Source: Riptortus pedestris
Lineage: Eukaryota; Arthropoda; Insecta; Hemiptera; Alydidae
Reading direction: 5' to 3'
DNA: 64,000 nt
Assembly: GCA_019009955.1 (NCBI GenBank)
Contig: CM032228.1
Coordinates: forward strand, 230,630,001 to 230,694,000
The position numbers and the translations under genes were made by a program. Below the pieces are notes generated by a model. It searched no databases. It saw only the letters and a program-made list of their open reading frames with translations, and had not been told where the DNA came from. Every line of letters starts with the position of its first letter. The stretch's first letter is position 1. This document shows positions 51,109-61,100 of the stretch, piece after piece.

Positions 51109-53021
51109 AACACTTTTCAAGTGCTTAAGAAAGAAATAATAACCACTTAGAAAAGTGATAAATGTCTTCTTCCTACATTAGGTTATTTTTTTTCTTCTGG
51201 TTTGGGTGTTTCTAAATAACACGACCATCAGGTCAATTGGCAGTAATAATAATTAGAAAAGAAAGATGTCATTTTGACTAGGGCAGTTCCCGGGAGCATT
51301 CTAACACAGAAGACCTGTAAGGGAGACACCTTTCTCCATGTCCTAGGCTGTTGTCAGAAATTAAAATTTCTCCACATAAATCGGTACAATTCTTCATTGA
51401 CAATTTATTCATGAAAAAATGAGGGATGAAAATTTACAAAAGTGGTTTTTATCGTTGAGGGCAGTTATAAATCATGAACTTCCTTGGGTCTATTATATTA
51501 GTCCCTCCCTAAAAATTCAACTTCTCAATTTTTCCTTTAAGTGAACTTTTTTATAAACAGTGGGAATATTGCTCTGCTTTAAAATTAGATGCAGCCTTCA
51601 TCAACGGAATAATACTTTTCTTGAAATAGATACACTAAATTTTGCCAAGATTTTACATAAATTTAAAAAAAAAAAAAATCGATAGTATAATTTCGGGGGG
51701 TAGAATTTGCTTTATCATAGAGTACCATAAGGAATATTTTTAACGTGCATAAACATAAATGTATATAATAAATAAAAATTAAAACTGCATTGACTTTGTA
51801 TATACTGATTTCTTTTACAAACAAATAATATAAAAAGTTCATATAAAAAAAATGAGGAATACTATTAGGAAAAAATAATAACAAATACAGCTTTTGTTTT
51901 AAACCTGCAACCCTATATTTAATAAAAACTTGGATCAAGGTATTGACCCACAAAAAAATATGAGAAATGCTTATAGCAATCTGGCTGTGTTATTTACTTT
52001 TTTTTTTAATCTCATTGGCAAGACATTCTGAAGATGATGGAATTGTTAACCTCCACTTCATAAATTAGGCCAAATAATCAGTGGTTTTGAGTTCACGCGT
52101 CCCAGATCTTTGGTGATGGAGCTTTTGTGCCCTTAGATGAATTTTGGTGTTGAAAAGAAAATTAGAAATTTGTTATATAAAACCTGGAGTATAAAGCCAG
52201 CCTTTAATATCTTAAATCTTTAGACCTTTTTTTTAATCAATAATTCAAATATATGCTTAACAGAATACCAAGTAATTAGCTGGTTTAGAGGAAATGATGA
52301 TTGAAGGTCAGATTATTTATTTTGGATTTTTAATTTCCATGAAAATCTCAAAGAATTGAGGGAGTTTTTTAAACCCTCAAAGAAACTATTTTACCACATC
52401 TTTAAGCCCTCATTTTTTTTTCTATTCTGTTTCTAGAAATTAATGAAATTTACCTTTAGTTTTATATGAAACAATTATATCATTACCTCATTTATCTCAA
52501 TAGTAGGGTTGAAGGATATAACAGAAAAAGTTGTTGATAATTGTGTCATGATTCTATCCTAATAATTGGAAGAGTCTGAGATCGTATCAGACAACTTTAT
52601 GCTTTCGTTACTTCTTTATCCTTTCTCTCACAGCAAGGAATCAATGAATAATAGCTCTATTACATTTTGCTTATCTCATTTAAAAGCTGAAACATAAATA
52701 AAATTTATTTACTTTTATTTAGATAGGCACGTCCAGGTTTGTTATTTCATGTAAATATCATTGTAATCATTAGTACGAAGAAAGAATTAAATAACTGATT
52801 AAAAATGTTAAAAAAAAGGAAAAAAATCTATATTGAATTGAAATAACGATGCTTACTTAGCTGATAACATGACATTAACACTCAGGCTATCTCAATATGT
52901 CCTCATTTCCTTTTCAAGCCTATGTCAAAACAAAACAAATAACATATTGAATTGTAAACATAGCTTTTATAACTAGCATTATGAAACATTTGCCTTTAAT
53001 ATATGTTTCTTTTATTTTCAG

Positions 53022-53072
53022 ACAAAGATCAGAAGTATTATCAATCACACTGTAATAGCGAGCTTATATCAT
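53022..53072 (+). CDS. Hr39: Hr39 exon a (51-nt micro-exon, N-terminal)
   Basis: Preceded by a pyrimidine-rich acceptor ending ttttattttcag at 53021 and followed by the donor gtaag at 53073. It starts with two bases of a split codon and ends with the first base of a Cys codon. It encodes [16 protein letters not shown] plus split codons. The frame runs without stops into the next exon across a 78-bp intron, which is the main support. The sequence is not one I recognise from Drosophila Hr39, whose N-terminus is poorly conserved. Because it opens in mid-codon, an upstream coding exon ending in one spare base must exist. Confidence 0.75.
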
Positions 53073-56000
53073 GTAAGAAATATTGAAATTAAAGTTTAAT
53101 TTTATTCAGGGCTCACATTACAATATTAATTATAATATTATCCTTTACAGGTTCGAGTAATGCATGTTCTGTAGTTTTAAGTAATGAACAAATGAATGTT
53201 GATGAGGACTCATCTGCAGCTGATGCTGAAGTCAGCACCTTCACTAGTGAGACTGGTAAGTTTTTAAACCCTACTAAATCACTTATTGTCCCTTTCTCTT
53301 ATTATTAAGTATAGTAATTTAAAAAGTGATTTCTATTTTCTTTTATTAAACTTCTGCCGGCTAGTTTATTTTTACTTTTTGGCTAGTAAGTTTTCCATGA
53401 GGGTCAATGAAGAGTTGGATTCTCATCAAATACTAATAGATAATCTGATTGGCTTTTATTTATAAAGAACCATTTATAATAAAAATGTAATATTCTAATA
53501 GGGATTTAATTTATGGACCTGTGCCTCTTCCACTACCTTTGACCACTCAGTGCAATCGCCAGTTAGGCGTCTATCTCCATCTCTGCCTGGGCCTGTCCCT
53601 CTTCCTCACTCTATTCACTGCAGTGATCTTCAGCTTTTGAGCCTTCTTTGAACCCTGAGTGAGTTCATGTCTCCCTCCTTCCTCTCCCCATCACCACTGC
53701 CACTACCTCCATATGAGCTCAATGCTAGTACTGTATAATTTGAATTTGAAACCGAAGCTGATTATTAAATGAAAATATAGATAGTTTTGTACTAAAAATA
53801 TTACTATTTGGAGAAAGTCAAAAACATTAATTGCAAAGGGAAAGCAGCTGAACAAGAAACATTCTCAAGCTCTTTCAGAATTGCTTGACCTTTGACAATT
53901 AGCATGTTTTAATAACATTTGAGTTGGCATTAGAATGTAGAAAAAAGTGTGGTAATGTCAAAATTACATTATGGTATATACACTATATTTTCACAGCAAG
54001 ATTTAGTAAATTACGGTTCATTTTTCTTCATTTCTTTTAATATGTTATATTTTATTATTATAACATGCTATTAGTCACTGTGGTCTACTTTCATTTACTC
54101 TTTTCATTGTAGCATTATGAGAGAACTGTTGTGAATGACTGACAAGATGGAGTCTTTTGGGTTGGCCTACAATTTTAACTCTATGAGTCATAGGGGTGGA
54201 CATTGACTTACTATATTTTTCTCCCAACTATATATGGTTATATGCAATAGTTTTAATTTTATTTCTTTAGAATTCAATAAAAATCGATTGTCTTGAACAC
54301 TTAGTTTTGTGACTCATTTTTATATATTTTAGTGTGAAATAAAATTATTATTTTGTTTTGATAAAACACCCATACTTATTTTAAGTTATTTGATAATATC
54401 AATAACAGTTATATTTATTATTTATTTTTAAAAACGTGTGCCAGTAATAAATAAATAATGAAAAATGATTGTTATTATTATTTATTAACGTCCACTTTTT
54501 GCAACTACGGCTAATTGGGACGGGTTGTCTACAGGTTACCACCCTTTTCTATACAGAGTGGGACTATGGATTTTATTTAATGAATTCCGTCACTAAATAA
54601 ATTCCTATTGTCCCGGCTGGAATCGAACTCACCACTCTAGGTTTACCGTGTGAGACTAAAGTCAATGCTTTAACTCACATGGCTAACCTGAACCCCGAAA
54701 AATTATTAGAGTAATTTTATTATTGATATTTTCAAATAACTTAAAATAAATTATGGTAAACAATAAATAATTAACAGTAGCAATTAATTAATAAATCACA
54801 GTGTTTTATTTTAAGCTTTAATGCTACTGATTGTTTTCATTTGATAAGATGGAGGGTGGACTTGATAATAATCAGTTAATTAGTTTTAATTACAAAGAAA
54901 ATTATTAAATCTATTTAATTTAGTGAATGAAATTTTTGTAGCATGAGTTCATTATCTTCAGGAGTTCACTCTAATTGATTTTTTTTTTTAATTATTTTCA
55001 GTAAACTTAAGGCATAAGCATGGAGAAGAGTCAAGAACACCAATGGAGAGGCCTATGTCTTGGGAGGGAGAGCTGTCTGACTCCGAAGTAGCAACGGTCA
55101 AGGCTGTAAGTTGAATTTATCTTTGCAAATGTTTTCATTTTAAGTTCGATCACATTCTATATTTAAATGACAATAATTAAATCTAAAGATTTAAAAGTTG
55201 TTTGATTAATCAACAATCATCATCAAGTTACGACAGAAATTGTGCTGCACTTTCTATGGTACTAAGAAGATATTTTAAACAATTGATTAATCAATCTTAT
55301 CTATTATAAAACAATTTTAATTTTGGCATATTGACGTCTGCTTTATCCTACTGCGGCTCATTGGGGAGGATTATCTACCTTCAGGCTGCCATCCTTTTTT
55401 AGCCTGTTTGGGGCCTGGGGCTAAGGGTTTAATCAGTTTGTCACTAAATAAATTCTTATTTATTTTGCTTGGGAATTGAACCAGTGATTTTTTTATTATA
55501 TATTCTTAAGTTATTGTATTTTTAGAGTAGTGCATTTTTAAATAGTTTTATTACCATTAAATAATAACAATTCATTCTAATGTACTCATTGCTCTTAAAA
55601 AGATTTTATTAGTCAAATATATTTGGCTTCTATGCTTTGATACCATAATGAATCAAAGGAGTGAAATTCATGCTAAAAATACATATTTTACAATCAGTGA
55701 ATAATGGTAGAGACAATTGTTTTGAAAAAATTAACATAAATTATTAATATTCTTATGTATGTCAACACAAAATCATTAATTAATCCCACTCTTTCTTGAA
55801 TTATTTCACCAAATCATCTCCAACAATTGATTTCATTGAGATCTTAAATTTTCATAAATTTATGGCCATTATTTTATCTTTCAGCTCTCCTTATTTTTAT
55901 TTTAGGAATTTTCATTCATTTTAATTAATAAAGCACGAAATATACTTATCGTTAAATGATATTCCAAAAATTATTGATTGCAATTCTCTTTCAAAAGACT

Positions 56001-58127
56001 GAAACTAGTGAAGTGAATAAATTATATTATACAGAAGAAATTGTTAAATGCATGCACGTTCCAGATAGAATTTTCAAACCACTAAATATTTGATGATATT
56101 TTTACTTCATTGTTCACAAATTAAAGAAAGTATTGTAAACGCAAAATATTTTGGTGTTCACATTTCTAAAGAACTATGCATTTTAACCCTCTCTGAACCC
56201 ATTATGACTAGTTTTAACATGATGTCTGTATGTACATATGTGCGTATCTTCCATAATTCAAATATGAATAGCCTAATGCTGAAATTTTGTATTTAAAATT
56301 TATGTAATGTATATTTCTACATCTCCCCTTTTCATCAAACTCTACTAGGGGAGGGGGAATTAGAGGAGAGAGCAAAAATTAAAATTGCAAATTTCTCCAT
56401 ACCTATTTGAGTTTCAAAAGATTTGTTAGGACATTTTTTTGATCAAGTGTGTTAGAATAGAGTTATCATGTATCACTTTCAAATGAAAAATTTTTAAGTA
56501 AAGTGCAGCAAAATTTGTTTATTTCATTTAATTGGAGAACGAGGTAGTCATGTGGTCTCCGAATCAGATTTTTTAATTTGAACTTATTTGTAGGAACCCG
56601 AAGATGCCTCTGAAGTTGGGGAAAATTCTAATTCTGGAAAGACTGGTCAACCAAAAGGGACTGATGAACCGCCCCAGCCTTTAAAACTAAACAACGAGAC
56701 AATCGTAAGCAATTTTATTAAAAATATTTTGTTTGTAAAATTTATACTCATTTCTTACAAAGGTGATTTGTTAACATCATCCCCTAACACAACCCCTTAA
56801 CATTAATAATTTTATCTAATGTAAAAATTGAATTGTTTTTGAATGAATTCTGTCTTTAAAATCCAACTCAATTGATATTAAGATGCTTAAGTTAAACTAG
56901 TTATTTTATTTTTACCCTGACAACAACATAGTTAATGTTTTCATACTTTCCATCCGTCTGTTACATTCTTAAATTTTTTTGCAGGCTCGATACAATGTTA
57001 TCAAATTCAATTTTAGTCATAAAATGTTGTAGTTGATTTAGCAAAATTAGTACTCTCTCTTGTTGGTACTCTCTTTTTGTGAGTCCTAAATGTGGGGAGC
57101 TTGGAAACTTTTCATCTATAACACCCATGGTATAATACATTGTTGGAAAGCTCTCATTGAGTTTTCTATATCAAATAAAAAATTTAAATTCTGAAACCAT
57201 CAAGATGGCCAAGTTGGTATTCTTTCTCCTCTAGTAATTTGTTAAAAACGTCCTGGAAGTCTCACAGTAATATAGCTCAATTAGTTTCTATTATTAGTTC
57301 ACTTACTGCGAATTCATGAGAAACCAGCACATTTTTTTGGAGAAAATCCAAAGAGTTTTTTTAGAATGTTTGAACAATGGACCACTCCTTTCAGTGTGTT
57401 TGTTAAATATATTAAAACATTAGGTTAACTCCTTTTATTCAACATTCATATAATGCTATAAGTCATTTTTATATTATGTTTCAGAATGAAAAAGTTTTAG
57501 AACAATCAAGGACAAATCATTCAAATGCTCAATCTGAGCTTCCAGTCTTAGTGGATAAGATATTAAGTAAGTAAACATTGATACACATTTTTTAAATATA
57601 AACTTAGATTATACAGATTATAGATAGTTATTGCACTTAGTTATAAATAAACATAATTCTTTGTTGGAAATTATCCATCATTGATGTGTACTTTATTCTA
57701 CTTGATATGACTGTGTCAATAATATTAATATTGTGTTATTACACAAAATGTAGTCATTAAAATTTAGGGGAGGGAGGGTGCAGCAAAGTATTAAAGCTCT
57801 AGACTGTTGTTATAAGGTGCCCAGTTGAAACCAGGGGATGGCATTTCAAATTTGATCTGATTTGCCGGTACCCACTCCGTTTCACAAGGCAATTGAGTAG
57901 GTATTTCAATTAAGGAGAAACAGTCTTTGATCAGATACACACACAAGTGCACCTATGACATAATATGGCAAGAAGTAAGCCAAACTGTCAGTTTTCATGT
58001 CCTTTTTTTACTTATAGATTTTTGTTGCATCAAATTTAGTCTATATATTTATCGTAATTATAAAACTTCAATTCACTGAGTTATTGGGATTTTTTTTATA
58101 AAAAATTATAATTAAAATGATATTATT

Positions 58128-58191
<64 letters not shown>

Positions 58192-61100
58192 GGATCATAC
58201 ATTTCATTTATTTTATTATTTGGCAAAAGTTTGCTCTAGCCACATGCATTCATAGCCCATTTCATAATCGTAGTCGTCTTCAGATTGACAGAGCCATGAT
58301 ATTTTCTTCCAATATCCAGGCCTCAGTGGTCTGAACTGCAGATAGTCCCGAGTTGCCTATTATAGAGATATCAGCTATGGGGTAGTGTTTATGCATATCA
58401 TAATTCAATGTTTCAAAAATATCTTCAAATGCCCAAGTGTATAAATGTTCTACACACTTGAAACATGTATCTGGTAAAATTTCATTGAACATGATTTTTA
58501 TTTAGCCAATGCAAAACTCATATAAACAATTCATATCAAACTAAAGACTAAGTTGTTTAGTGGATGAAAATAGAACAGAAGAAATAGAGATTTAGAGAAG
58601 AGGCAGATGTAAAATTGTAAATATAAGCATTACTTTGAAACTAAATTTCGAAGGAGTTAATTTTTTTTTTTAGTTTCCAGGATTAAGAGAACTTTAACTC
58701 CTATTCATATTATATTCACATTAGCTATTACATCACTGAATGTTTCCAAACCACTTAAAATACCTAGTATTCTTTAAATTTTCTCTTTACTAAGGTATCA
58801 ACAACAAATAGGAATAGGAATAGTGGAATATAGATAAAATGGTATTCATTTCGAAATATATCTAAAATTATTAGTTTAATCTTATGTACTAGTTATATGA
58901 ATGTTTTCTGTCGATGGTTGTCTTTCAGTGAGATTAATACTCGTTCTAATTGTGTCTAGGTAGCGGTGGCTATCTTAAAGGCGCAGGGCCGACACCTAGC
59001 CCTGATTCTGCGGTATATTCGTGCTACTCGCCCACAGCAAGCCCAGTAACCTCTCGGCACATATTGTCATCATCATCAGGCATATCAAGCCCTTTCACGC
59101 CATCCCTTTCAAGGAACAACAGCGATGCTTCCCAATATGGAGGTTCACAGCATTCATCATGCTACAGCCATAGGTAAGTTAACTCTCAAATATATTCTGG
59201 AACATTGCCTATTGACTATTTTAACAGATTTCCTTAAAAAAAAAGAGATGATGAAAATAAAGTTTTCTCAAAATTATATATATACACATGTACATAAAGT
59301 TGAATTGTATATAACTAATCTGGCTGTAAATTTAATTTTCTATAACTACTGTTCTACATACTTTTTTTCTGTCTCAAATATTAACTGAGATTTTTGCATT
59401 TTCTGCTGCCATTAAACCTCCATGTTTAGAAATTGCACATTATCTGTTAGAATAGAACTTAAAATCTTAATTGATGATGTCAGCATACAACTTTTTTGCA
59501 TCTATCTCAAATAATATAAGCCTGTCAAAAACAACATTTGGTATTTAAGTGGAGGTTTAATGGTGACAGAAAATGCAAAAATCTCGATTAATATTGAGAC
59601 ATTTTTCTCTGTCTCAAATATTAACCGAGATTTTTGCATGTTCTGCTGCCATTAAACCTCCATGTTTAGTCATTGCACATTAACTGTTAGCCAGTATATC
59701 ATGAAATATCTTATTCCAAGCTTAAATACCAAATGTTGTTTTTGACAGGCTTTTATTATATAAGATACATACAAATACGTTGTATGCAGTAAGATTTTAT
59801 GTTCTTTACTCAAAAATGGTTTTGTTTAATATTATACTCAATATTTAACCATTTATTTCAACACTAAAGTTCATAGCCGAGAAAGGCTGAAATCGTATCA
59901 GGAATATGGAGGGGGGGGGGGGCTATAGGAGATTGAAAAATGTTATAGGATCAATTTCGTTAAATTATTGATGCTATATAATTGTTGTATTATACACTTT
60001 TTGTAACTTAAATATAAAGTGAGTTATTTGTACTTTATTGTTTTTAACTATCAGTAAACCACCGCTTTTACTCATTGGATTTTTACTTGCAAACTTCTAC
60101 TAATATATTTTTAGTAGGATCGGGTAGATCAGGAGTCGATCTCTCTCTGTTTACCAGTCAAGCAGAACTGAACGCCTTCAATAGGAGGCAGAAAATCAAT
60201 TTCAAAACTTTTTTAAAATTTAACTCCCTTAGCTTATCTTGTCAACACACCTCTTCCTGTAATGTAAAAAGAAGAACCTCCTGTTAATTCAGGCAAGTTT
60301 ATTGTCAATAATTTGGTTAGCAAATAATCAGATGATTTATCTCTAGTTGAGCAAAATTCAATGTTAATATAAAAACAATTTGTTTCTTAACTACCTATTT
60401 TAATCAACAAAGAGTTTTGAAATGAATATGTGGTTCTTCAAGTTTTTACTGTATTGATTAGAATTACATTCCTAATTAACCACTCTGCAGTTTGATTTTC
60501 ATTTGAATGCTTAATCAAAAAAGAAAATTCCGTAAACAAAATATTTTCACCAGTGAAAACTAAATTAGCTAAGAACAATGACTTTCAACAAAAATATTTT
60601 ACTAGGCAGTGCTAGGCTTGTCAATACAAGTTTAGTGGTTCATGGATGTTATTCATTAACAACATTATTAGCTACTCTTTGTGCCTAATATGATTTTTTT
60701 TTTCTGATTTCAGTTATTCCTCAGTGTCTGTGTCTCCTACACAGTTTTCACCAACGCATTCACCTATTCAAGGGAGGCATATCCCAAGGCCTGGCTTCCC
60801 TTCTCCTGTCCTTAACAGCAGGACTGTACATGACTACTCATTACAGGGTAAGTTAAGGTCAAATTCCCTATCTGTACAAAATAAAACCTATTTCCATATG
60901 AAATAAATTAAAACGAAATCTATTTAGATGATGGAAGTGTACTTGAAGATAAGTTCTCGTCCCTTACTGCAGACATGGTCCAGCACTCGGCAGGCCTTGC
61001 GTCACCAGGAATCAGCAGGCAGCAGCTTATAAATAGGTATATACATCTGCTATTTATAAAATACTCTCGTCCCAGGAAATAGTTCAATGCTCAAAAAGAA

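Larger units (their letters stand above)
48786..53021. other. No gene recognised upstream of the first Hr39 exon seen
   Basis: Holds a SINE fragment, poly-T/poly-A runs and the purine-rich 50679-50875 island. 51110-53021 is plain AT-rich sequence with the acceptor of the 53022 exon at its end; it must be intron if that exon is correct. Confidence 0.5.

Noticed and set aside
53192..53194. ATG as the Hr39 start codon
   Set aside because: The frame is open upstream through exons b and a, and the exon a junction supports a longer protein. It remains possible for a short isoform.
53885..53898. tgacctttgaca, a DR1-like nuclear-receptor site in Hr39 intron 2
   Set aside because: A single degenerate match without conservation data; not supportable as a regulatory feature.
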